Positions 29,830 to 36,616 of a stretch of 36,616 bases of DNA are shown in pieces. How positions within the stretch are numbered: position 1 is the stretch's first letter; each line of letters opens with the position of its first letter. The position numbers were made by a program, and so were the translations under genes. Source of the stretch: Planctomycetota bacterium (GTDB lineage Bacteria > Planctomycetota > Phycisphaerae > SM23-33); contig JAAYCO010000069.1 of the NCBI GenBank assembly GCA_012729725.1, forward strand, positions 1-36,616. The letters are read 5' to 3'. The notes below the pieces were generated by a model. The model was not told the origin of the DNA and ran no database searches. It worked only from the letters and a program-made list of their open reading frames with translations.

Positions 29830-31902
29830 CTATGGCTGGGACATCTGCGAGATCGCCTGCCTGATTGCCTCGTTGACCCCGGCCAGCCCCTCATGAGCAG
29901 CCAGGGAGATCTGCACCGCGTTGGCATTGAACCCTGCCGACTGCAACAGCCGGCGAGCATGATCCACTCGAAGACTGGTTCTGCCGGCTGACTGCGGATA
30001 TCTGTCGAGACCTTGTCCGCAGCCAACAACCACAACGCCGTCGGCCAGAGTTAATGCATGCAGCATATCCGAGACGGCAAGACGCGTCGTGCTTGCCAGG
30101 TACACTTTCGCCACGCCTTCAACGGACTCTGATTGACCAACCCAGTCGGCTGCGGATGCCTTGAAGCCGCCGATGTAAGCAACAATCTTGCGTCCGGCAG
30201 GCAGCAATTCAACCGCATGCCTGGTTCGCATCTGCACATCGCCCACGGGAAGGCTGCGGGAAATGATGGCGCCGGCTGGGCATTCGGCGATACAGATGCC
30301 GCACGACTGGCAAAGCGCGGAGTCAATTCTCGCCACGTCCGTAACCTTGGGAATTCCGAAGGGGCAGACACGAACGCACGTCATGCATGCGGCGCACTTG
30401 TCGACCATCACTTCCGCGCCGCCGCCGCAACCCATGCAGCGCCTGGCTTCGCCAAGTGCCGCCTCCTCGGTGAGATTATGATCAACCTCGCTCCAGCCCG
30501 CGACGCGCTCATTGGCCGGGGCTATATCAACTGCCTGGCGCTGGAACTTCAGCACCTTGCCGGCCGTGACGGCTGGTATGGTTCCGATCTTCTCCGGCAG
30601 GGCGTCATTAAACCTGATGCTGCCCGTTTGCAGATGCATGTCCACCGCCGCAGCCACACGAACCCCGCTTGCGCAGGCCTCAACAACAGAGCCCGGTGGA
30701 GTTACTATTTCGCCACATGCGAAAATGTTCGGCATGCTTGTCTGCTGAGTCAGGGGGTTGAACGCAAGCCTGCCGCGCGAGTCCATCTCAAGGCCGCTGT
30801 CATGCGTGAAAGCAAAATCAGGAGCCTGGCCGATTGCGAACACCACGGTGTCACATTCCAAGTCCTGGATGTCCGAATCATCGTACTGCGGGTTGAACCT
30901 CTTGTCGGCATCAAAGACGCTCTTGACGCCTCGCGTCCTGAGCGCCCGAATAGAGCCGCCGTCAGTGACGACTTCCACAGGTCCACGACGATGAATGAAC
31001 GTCACGCCCTCTTCGAGGGCCTCGGTCCGCTCCCATTCCCAGGCGGGCATTTCCTGCTCGTTTTCCAGGCAAACTGCTCGCACCCGGCGTGCTCCCAGTC
31101 TGACGGCGGAGCGTGCGGCATCCATTGCGACGTTGCCGCCGCCAACAACCAGCACATCAGAGCCGATGGCGGGCTGACGGTCAAATGCCAGCTCTCGCAG
31201 GAAATCCAGCACCGGGTAGACTCGTGGGTGATTGATGTTCGGCAGAGGCAGCATTCGGCTTGAAGCCAGGCCCGTTGCCAGAATCACCGCCGCGAAACCG
31301 TCCTTGAGCAGTGACGGGAGTGTGCGCTCCTTGCCGATCTCAGCGCCGGTCACAACTTCAACGCCATGCGCGACTATCCAGTCCACGTCCATCTGAAGCA
31401 CATCCCGCGGCAACCGGTATTTCGGTATGGCGGTCATGGGTATTCCGCCCGCGAGGTGGTGCTTTTCAAACACTGTGGGCCGATATCCTTTGCGGGCCAG
31501 TTCAAGCGCCGCCGACATGCCGGCAGGGCCTGAACCGACGATCGCCACACGCGCTTTGTTCTGCGTTTCGGGCCGGGAAACGGTGCAGCCTGAAGAGCCC
31601 ACTTTCTCCGCAACGAAACGCTTAAGCTCTCTTATGGCGACTGCCTCATCAACGTCTTGCCGGCGGCAGTTCTTCTCGCAGGGATGATGGCACACTCGCC
31701 CGCATACGCAAGCGAAAGCCAGCCGATTGCGTATGACATCAACTGATTCTGCAAAGCGACCCTCAGCAACGAGTTGTATGTATGTGCGAACGTCGGCATG
31801 AACGGGACATGCCCAGCGGCATGGCGCGTACTGGTTTTCCATCAAACCCGCGGGGTTCGCCAGCGAGGCTACATCCCTCGACGTCAAGTCGGAATGGGCC
31901 AT
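29830..31902 (-). CDS. GltD-like FAD/NAD(P) oxidoreductase fused to two [4Fe-4S] motifs and an MvhD-like tail
   Basis: A predicted 690-aa fusion. The N-terminal GltD-type cysteine domain has CRWACPVH and CVCGRVCHHPCEKNC (about 30-85). The FAD domain has GSGPAGMSAALELARKGYRPTVFEKH (about 120-145), followed by the NAD(P) site VVGGGNVAMDAARSAVRLGARRV and FAIGQAPD. Two ferredoxin motifs follow: CAACMTCVRVCPFGIP and CQSCGICIAECPAG (about 520-570). The last 100 residues (KIVAYIGGF...DGVVVVGCGQGLDRYP) resemble MvhD/FrhD hydrogenase-delta proteins but lack their paired cysteines. It starts the MetV-MetF operon, so it is probably the electron-input subunit, taking electrons from NAD(P)H or ferredoxin. 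ATG 31902 follows GAGAG; the upstream frame continues but looks non-coding. TATAAC (31927-31932) is a possible -10. Confidence 0.85.
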   Translation of the reverse strand: MAHSDLTSRDVASLANPAGLMENQYAPCRWACPVHADVRTYIQLVAEGRFAESVDVIRNRLAFACVCGRVCHHPCEKNCRRQDVDEAVAIRELKRFVAEKVGSSGCTVSRPETQNKARVAIVGSGPAGMSAALELARKGYRPTVFEKHHLAGGIPMTAIPKYRLPRDVLQMDVDWIVAHGVEVVTGAEIGKERTLPSLLKDGFAAVILATGLASSRMLPLPNINHPRVYPVLDFLRELAFDRQPAIGSDVLVVGGGNVAMDAARSAVRLGARRVRAVCLENEQEMPAWEWERTEALEEGVTFIHRRGPVEVVTDGGSIRALRTRGVKSVFDADKRFNPQYDDSDIQDLECDTVVFAIGQAPDFAFTHDSGLEMDSRGRLAFNPLTQQTSMPNIFACGEIVTPPGSVVEACASGVRVAAAVDMHLQTGSIRFNDALPEKIGTIPAVTAGKVLKFQRQAVDIAPANERVAGWSEVDHNLTEEAALGEARRCMGCGGGAEVMVDKCAACMTCVRVCPFGIPKVTDVARIDSALCQSCGICIAECPAGAIISRSLPVGDVQMRTRHAVELLPAGRKIVAYIGGFKASAADWVGQSESVEGVAKVYLASTTRLAVSDMLHALTLADGVVVVGCGQGLDRYPQSAGRTSLRVDHARRLLQSAGFNANAVQISLAAHEGLAGVNEAIRQAISQMSQP

Positions 31903-32304
31903 GTTGATCTCTCTTAGTGCCACAGAGTTATAACACAAATTGCCGCGGCCTACATTCATTACCGTCCGCCACAACTGCTGATCACATCGTGGGGGAACAC
32001 TCTTTTTACGCTCTAGGGGCAAATATGCAACATCCGACAGGCTGTTGCAGTGACTTTTGATGCAGTAAGCAGTTTTTTATGGAGGCCTGATAATTCCATA
32101 TCTTTTTGAAACGTCGGCGCAAAGCATTATAGGCAAGCCACTTACATTACTGTGGCAAACCGCAGGTGTGTCATGGCTCTTACCATGTCCAGCATCGGAA
32201 AAAGTATGCGCCTAACATGGCTTGAATGGCTCTGGCGGCGGGTGCATGCCGTTGGTGTCCCAAGCCAGAATCCGCTAAACAGCTCAACTAGAAGGAGAAC
32301 TCAA
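31903..32304. other. Divergent intergenic region between the metVF operon and the DUF11 lipoprotein
   Basis: This 402-nt gap has no supported gene. Contents seen are a minus-strand -10 (TATAAC 31927-31932), a plus-strand promoter (32106-32133), and a roughly 165-nt 5' leader with a small hairpin (GCCAC/GTGGC, about 32137-32156). I found no riboswitch whose conserved boxes I recognise. Confidence 0.55.
32106..32133 (+). promoter_or_regulatory. Sigma-70 promoter of the DUF11-repeat lipoprotein gene
   Basis: TTGAAA (32106-32111) is followed after 16 nt by TATAGG (32128-32133). The start would be near 32140, leaving a leader of about 165 nt before ATG 32305. Confidence 0.5.
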
Positions 32305-34596
32305 ATGAAGTGGCGGCTCGTATCGTATCTGGGGCTGATCAGCGCATTGGCTTTGGTAATTACGGGGTGTGCACGTTCTCCCGAATGTGTGCGTCTTGAA
32401 CCTGCAAGCGATGTGAATCCGGTTCGAACGCAGCACGTGCTGATTGCCACTGTGTTGGATCGTGACGGCAACCCCGTCTCCAATCAGCGAGTCGAATGGA
32501 AGATCGTCAGCGGACCTGGCGTGTTTGTTAACGCGGCAGGCGCCAGCGGCAAGGTTAACGACGGCAGCAGGGATGTTGCCACCAGAACGTACGTCTCAGA
32601 CCGCACGATAGAGACCGGCACGGGAAGGAACACCGACTTCCGCGTGGGCCGCGGGCAAACCTGGGCAATCATCACCTCAGCCACCGAAGGCACGACGCAT
32701 GTCCTTGCCTACGTTCCCGCTATTGACAACTGGGACCGCCACAAGACATTCGCCACCAAAACATGGATGGACGTCTGCGTTGAGTTCCCCCCCGCCGCAA
32801 CAAATCCCATCGGAACCGATCATGAACTCGTCACCCGCGTCTGCCGCATGAACGGCAACGGCATGGGCGGCGTTGAAGTGACGTATTGCATCACGGGCGG
32901 CCCAGAGGCCGTCTTCGTGGCAAACAATCAGAACATGATCACCGTTCCTGTTGACGAAAACGGTCTGGCCCGGGCGGTTATGCGCCAAACCCAGCCGAAG
33001 GAAGGCCAGAACAACATCGGCGTCGTGGTCGCTCGCCCGGCGGCGCAGGATCAAGAGCGACTCCAGATAGCCAACGGCGCCACCACCAAGAGATGGGTGG
33101 GGCCGCAGATCAGCCTTTCCAAGCAAGCCCCGGAAAGGGTCGAACTGGGCGAGGACCTCCGTTATCAGTTGGTCGTGCGGAACCCATCTCCAGTGCCGGC
33201 CCCGGATGTTCGGGTGACGGACAATCTGCCAGAGGGCTTGAGATTCGTTCAGTCCAACCCGCAAGCTCAGGTTGAAGGCAATGTGCTGAGATGGAACCTT
33301 GGCGATATCGGCCCCAATGAATCAAGGCAGATAGATGTTATGGTTCAACCGACGCGCACCGGCAGGTTCGACAACACGGCCATCGCGACGTCTGGCGATC
33401 TCAGCAGAGATGCGGCCGTGACTACGCTCGTGGAATCGCCGCAACTGGCCATAAGGAAGACCGGCCCGGCGGAGGCTTTAATCTGCAATAAGGTTCCGTT
33501 CGCCATTATCGTTACGAACACCGGCGAGCGGGCCGCACGAAACGTGCGTGTAACCGACCGCTTGCCTGAAGGAATGACAGCCGGCGAGCAGAATCAGAGG
33601 AATCTCAGCTGGAACCTCGGAACTCTTGAACCGGGCGCATCCAGGACAATCTGCTACGAAGCTCAGCCTTCCCGCGTCGGCAACATGACGAACACCGCGT
33701 CCGTAACGGCACAGAACACCCCGGCGCTTCAGGCAAGCCACACTGTGCTTGTTCGTCAGCCTGTCCTTGAAGTTGTCAAAGAGGCGCCCGCGGTCAGGTA
33801 CCTCAACAACGAGATCCCCTACAGGATAGTGGTTCGAAACACCGGCGACGCCCCATCGGAAAAAACCTTCGTGGTGGACACCCTGCCACAGGGAGTCTGC
33901 TTCCTCAACGCCTCCGGAGACGGACGGCTTGAGAACGGCGAAGTCAGGTGGAGCCTCGGCACGCTTGAGCCCGGCGCTACAGCCGATATGACAGTGACCG
34001 TTCGCGCCGAGCAGCAGGGTATGCTCCAGAACAACGTGGTCGCCACCGGCCTGTGTGCACGCGGAACAGCCCAGGCCACCACCGAGGTTCGCGCCGTCCC
34101 GGCGATTCTGCTTGAGATGATCGACACGGAAGACCCCGTGCCGGTCGGCAACAGCAACGTCTACCGCATCACCGTAACCAACCAGGGTTCCGCGGTTGAC
34201 CGGGACATCAGAATCGAGGCTCTGCTGCCTAACGAGATGCAGTTCATCAGCGGTGCGGGCCCAACCGGGCCGGTGCAGGACGGCCAGTGGGTTCGATTCG
34301 AGCCCTTGCCCTCTCTGGAGGCCGGTGCAAGTGTGGTCTATACGATCACGGCCAGGGCGGAGAATGCAGGCGATGTGCGGTTCGGCGTGCGTCTGACCAG
34401 CAGACAGTTAACCGAGCCGGTGGAAGAAACCGAAGCATCGCGGATCTATGAAAGCGCCGTGGGCGGACTCACCGCCGGTGGCGCTGGAGGCCAGCCCGCC
34501 ACGCGGCCCGCCGGAGGCATGACCGGCGATAGAGGAACTACTCGGCCGGGCAACGCCGCAACAGCTCCCCCCAACAGGCGGCAGTCCAGAAGGTAG
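32305..34596 (+). CDS. Lipoprotein with Ig-like and four DUF11-type repeats
   Basis: The 763-aa exported lipoprotein has a signal peptide with lipobox VITGC (Cys about 23). Residues about 40-110 look like a bacterial Ig-like (Big1) domain (LIATVLDRDGNPVSNQRVEWKIVSGPG). After another beta region come four DUF11-like repeats, each opening ..K..P..V..G....Y.I.V.N.G, with D.LP.G and W.LG.L.PG.....: near residues 272, 385, 490 and 600. The C-terminus is Gly/Pro/Arg/Thr-rich, low complexity. AGGAG eight bases before ATG 32305 fixes the start; a longer frame from 32152 looks non-coding. DUF11 repeats are common in large surface proteins of Planctomycetota and methanogens. An envelope or cell-surface structural role is likely; no enzyme domain is visible. 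Confidence 0.88.
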   Translation: MKWRLVSYLGLISALALVITGCARSPECVRLEPASDVNPVRTQHVLIATVLDRDGNPVSNQRVEWKIVSGPGVFVNAAGASGKVNDGSRDVATRTYVSDRTIETGTGRNTDFRVGRGQTWAIITSATEGTTHVLAYVPAIDNWDRHKTFATKTWMDVCVEFPPAATNPIGTDHELVTRVCRMNGNGMGGVEVTYCITGGPEAVFVANNQNMITVPVDENGLARAVMRQTQPKEGQNNIGVVVARPAAQDQERLQIANGATTKRWVGPQISLSKQAPERVELGEDLRYQLVVRNPSPVPAPDVRVTDNLPEGLRFVQSNPQAQVEGNVLRWNLGDIGPNESRQIDVMVQPTRTGRFDNTAIATSGDLSRDAAVTTLVESPQLAIRKTGPAEALICNKVPFAIIVTNTGERAARNVRVTDRLPEGMTAGEQNQRNLSWNLGTLEPGASRTICYEAQPSRVGNMTNTASVTAQNTPALQASHTVLVRQPVLEVVKEAPAVRYLNNEIPYRIVVRNTGDAPSEKTFVVDTLPQGVCFLNASGDGRLENGEVRWSLGTLEPGATADMTVTVRAEQQGMLQNNVVATGLCARGTAQATTEVRAVPAILLEMIDTEDPVPVGNSNVYRITVTNQGSAVDRDIRIEALLPNEMQFISGAGPTGPVQDGQWVRFEPLPSLEAGASVVYTITARAENAGDVRFGVRLTSRQLTEPVEETEASRIYESAVGGLTAGGAGGQPATRPAGGMTGDRGTTRPGNAATAPPNRRQSRR

Positions 34597-34610
34597 CACC
34601 CTGAATAGAC

Positions 34611-34656
34611 AGCGGGCGGCGCGACTGATGAAGGCGCGCCGCCCGCTTTGTTTTTG
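34611..34656 (+). terminator. Strong intrinsic terminator after the DUF11 lipoprotein gene
   Basis: A perfect 13-bp GC-rich stem (AGCGGGCGGCGCG 34611-34623 with CGCGCCGCCCGCT 34635-34647) and 11-nt loop are followed by TTGTTTTTG. An outer TGAATA/TATTCA pair could extend it. The orientation fits plus-strand termination; the opposite strand lacks a T-run, so ffh is probably not terminated by it. Confidence 0.9.
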
Positions 34657-34661
34657 ATTAT

Positions 34662-36101
34662 TCAGCGACGACCTTTTTTCTTCTGTTTGTTCTTCTTATC
34701 GCGTTCTTTTTTGGTCAGGCGGTGCGACCGCTGCTTCACCTTGAACCTCGGCGTCATGCCGGCCATGCCTGCCTGGCCCATCTGTTGGGCGAAGCGCATC
34801 CTGTCCTTGGTTCCCATGCCCGCCATCTGCTTCATCATCCCGGCAGCCATGCTGAAGCTCTTGACCAGACCGCTGACGTCCTCCGGTTCGGTGCCGCTGC
34901 CTTTGGCGATTCTTCTGCGGCGATTTGCTTCGATCACTGTGGGGTCTTCCCGCTCAGCGACGGTCATGGAGTTGATGACAGCCTCCATGCGCGTAATTTC
35001 ATCGCCGTCCATCTGCATGGCTTCAACCTGCTGGCCCATGCCCGGCATGAGCTTCAGGATTTCCTTCAGCGGACCAAGTTTCCGCATCTGCTTCATCTGG
35101 GCGAGGAAGTCAGTAAGCGTGAACTGGCCCTTGGCCATCTTCTCCTGCATCTTGGCAGCCTGCTCGGCATCAAACTGACCCTGGGCCTTTTCGACCAGAG
35201 TGACAATGTCGCCCATGCCGAGGATGCGGCTGGCCATGCGGTCGGGATGGAACTCCTCAAGATTCTCAAGCTTCTCGCCAACGCCGATGAACTTGATGGG
35301 TTTACCGGTTACGGCCTTGACGGATATCGCAGCGCCGCCGCGAGCGTCGCCATCGAATTTCGTCAGGATCACTCCGTCAAGCTCCAGCCTTTCGTTGAAT
35401 TCCTTGGCTGAATTGACGGCATCCTGGCCGGTCATCGAGTCGCACACGAGGTATATCTGATGAGGATGCACCGCCTGTGCAATGTCGGCTGCCTGCTTCA
35501 TCATCTCTTCGTCAACGTGCAGCCGGCCGGCGGTGTCGATGATCACCACATCCCGGCCCATCGAAACAGCCTGCTGCACACCCTGGCGGGCGACCTTGAC
35601 GGGGTTCTTCTCGCCGTCCATGCGGAAGCATGGCACGCCTACCTGATCTGCGACAACCGTTAACTGGTCCACTGCCGCGGGGCGCTGAAGGTCGCACGCA
35701 ACCAGTAACGGATGCTTGCCCTGACGCATGATGAAGTGCGCCAGTTTGCCGCAGGTGGTCGTTTTGCCGCTGCCTTGAAGGCCCGCCATCATAATCACCG
35801 TTGGCGGCGGCGTGACGTAGTAGATGCGAGTATCAACAGGCCCCATCAGGTTTATCAGTTCGTCCTGGACTATCTTCACCATCAACTGGCCGGGGTGAAG
35901 GGACTTGATAACCTCTGTGCCAAGCGCCTTGGCGACAACGTCGTCGCAGAACTGTCGCACGACCTTGTAATGGACGTCTGCCTCGAGCAGGGCCTGGCGC
36001 ACGTCTCGCATCGCGTCCTTGACGTTCTGCTCGCTGATCCGCCCTCGGCCGGACATCTTGCGGAATACGTCAGTGAATTTGTCTGTCAGTGATTCAAACA
36101 T
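34662..36101 (-). CDS. ffh: Signal recognition particle protein Ffh
   Basis: The 479-aa SRP54 GTPase binds signal sequences and 4.5S RNA and targets ribosomes to FtsY at the membrane. The N domain occupies residues 1-90. The G domain has GLQGSGKTTT (about 108-117), DLQRPAAVDQL, DTAGRLHVDEEM, TKFDGDARGG and GVGEKLENLEEFHPDRMASRILGMGD. The Met-rich M domain (about 330-450) contains LMPGMGQQVEAMQMDGDEI and the RNA-binding INSMT...RRRRIAKGSG motif. The C-terminus ends in a Lys/Arg-rich tail (KKERDKKNKQKKKGRR). The start has no clear Shine-Dalgarno; TATCCT lies 10-15 bases upstream. It lies downstream of mtnP (gap 74 nt) and converges on the lipoprotein gene. Confidence 0.97.
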   Translation of the reverse strand: MFESLTDKFTDVFRKMSGRGRISEQNVKDAMRDVRQALLEADVHYKVVRQFCDDVVAKALGTEVIKSLHPGQLMVKIVQDELINLMGPVDTRIYYVTPPPTVIMMAGLQGSGKTTTCGKLAHFIMRQGKHPLLVACDLQRPAAVDQLTVVADQVGVPCFRMDGEKNPVKVARQGVQQAVSMGRDVVIIDTAGRLHVDEEMMKQAADIAQAVHPHQIYLVCDSMTGQDAVNSAKEFNERLELDGVILTKFDGDARGGAAISVKAVTGKPIKFIGVGEKLENLEEFHPDRMASRILGMGDIVTLVEKAQGQFDAEQAAKMQEKMAKGQFTLTDFLAQMKQMRKLGPLKEILKLMPGMGQQVEAMQMDGDEITRMEAVINSMTVAEREDPTVIEANRRRRIAKGSGTEPEDVSGLVKSFSMAAGMMKQMAGMGTKDRMRFAQQMGQAGMAGMTPRFKVKQRSHRLTKKERDKKNKQKKKGRR

Positions 36102-36175
36102 AAGATAAGAAGGATAACACTACTACGTCGCCCACGAAAGAGCGTTTGCTTCACTTAGCCGCTTGTCATCCATGC

Positions 36176-36616
36176 CTACAGGTACTTGCCGATCAGTAGG
36201 TCAAGCCTGGACCGCGTGTCGTTGCTGATCTGGTCCTTTGCAGACCAAATCGCCAGTTCCAGAGCGTTCATGGCCGGGGAGGGCACGTCGGCTATCGCGT
36301 CAAATCGTGACACGGCGGCTTTTATCAATTCCATCGCGTTGCGTGTCGCCTCGGTCAGGTTGCCGAATATTTCCTTGAGCAACTCATGCTTGCTCAGGTC
36401 CGTCCGGCACGGCCGCCAGCAGTCATAGTCGCTGGGCAGGCACACCAGTGCATAGGCCAACTCGGCCTCACGGGCCAGTTTTGCTTCCGGCATGGCCGTC
36501 ATGCCAATCAAGTCGCCGCCCCAGAGGCGATGCATTTCGCTTTCCGCCCTTGACGAGAAGGCAGGGCCTTCCATGCACACGTACGTGCCTTTGGAGTGGA
36601 TTCTTGTCCCGGAGGA
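36176..36616 (-). CDS. mtnP: 5'-methylthioadenosine phosphorylase, C-terminal part (truncated by window edge)
   Basis: The visible 146 codons are the C-terminal half of an MtnP/purine nucleoside phosphorylase-II family protein, which cleaves methylthioadenosine to adenine and methylthioribose-1-phosphate. The sequence GTYVCMEGPAFSSRAESEMHRLWGGDLIGMTAMPEAKLAREAELAYA is diagnostic and includes the substrate-binding block of the family. The 5' end of the gene lies outside the window, at higher coordinates, so the apparent start codons near 36580 are internal. It links to methionine/SAM salvage, as does metF earlier in the window, though the two are far apart. Confidence 0.93.
   Translation of the reverse strand, partial: SSGTRIHSKGTYVCMEGPAFSSRAESEMHRLWGGDLIGMTAMPEAKLAREAELAYALVCLPSDYDCWRPCRTDLSKHELLKEIFGNLTEATRNAMELIKAAVSRFDAIADVPSPAMNALELAIWSAKDQISNDTRSRLDLLIGKYL

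Noticed and set aside
30133-31263. 376-codon plus-strand frame opposite the flavoprotein gene
   Set aside because: It is a shadow frame with no recognisable domain; the opposite strand encodes a clear oxidoreductase.

Overview
This window is a compact, GC-rich bacterial chromosome segment with little intergenic space, no insertion sequences and no CRISPR array. The best guess for the source is a member of the Planctomycetota, probably an anaerobic Phycisphaerae-like lineage. The guess rests on a 23S rRNA operon with no 16S gene in front of it, an LL-diaminopimelate aminotransferase, an orphan NtrC-type regulator, secreted TPR and peptidase-like proteins, a DUF11-repeat lipoprotein, and a MetV/MetF set typical of anaerobes with a methyl branch of C1 metabolism. 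The phylum call is an inference; 23S phylogeny would settle it.

Layout. 1-3376 (minus): the 5' five-sixths of a 23S gene, preceded by tRNA-Ala(TGC) and tRNA-Ile(GAT), with its own promoter and no 16S. 3568-6354 (plus): a GT-B-type glycosyltransferase, a LysR regulator and a DUF72 protein. 6357-8602 (minus): topoisomerase VI subunit B without its A subunit, behind a perfect 19-bp palindrome, and a DUF2203 protein. 8707-10067 (plus): truB and an rpiB of the type that uses Glu rather than Cys. 14088-10070 (minus): a promoter and the operon trpS-scpA-ridA-dapL-unknown. 16314-14135 (minus): two overlapping genes of the uroporphyrinogen decarboxylase/MtaA superfamily, only one of which keeps the zinc ligands. 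16633-20283 (plus): a PcrA/UvrD helicase and an NtrC-family activator. 20531-20316 (minus): an orphan HicB-like protein. 20707-27026 (plus): an FmdB zinc ribbon, a secreted TPR protein overlapping a secreted peptidase-MA-like protein, leuS, slyX and a YkgJ-type cysteine-cluster protein. 27894-27076 (minus): an M48 lipoprotein peptidase. 31902-28217 (minus): a GltD-like flavoprotein/iron-sulfur fusion, metV and metF. 32305-34596 (plus): a DUF11-repeat lipoprotein ending in a strong terminator. 36616-34662 (minus): the C-terminal part of mtnP, then ffh.

The most unusual element is the 322-base gap between the M48 gene and metF. Read on the plus strand it has a sigma-70-like promoter, then two roughly 70-nt imperfect hairpins with near-identical ends (TGAAGCAG...CTGCTTCA) but different, still paired interiors, then a U-run. 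It looks like a small structured RNA gene of about 210 nt, and the outer arms can also pair across the two hairpins. I do not recognise it as a known RNA family.

Other points of interest are a recurrent arrangement in which a TAnnnT -10 box lies 5-6 nt before a start codon with no Shine-Dalgarno, which suggests leaderless mRNAs; the MetVF-flavoprotein cluster together with the MtaA-like pair, which points to C1/methyl metabolism; a G at the position equivalent to A1918 in helix 69 of 23S; and the isolated Top6B. Coding starts were moved downstream of the longest frame wherever a clear ribosome binding site or family alignment supported it.
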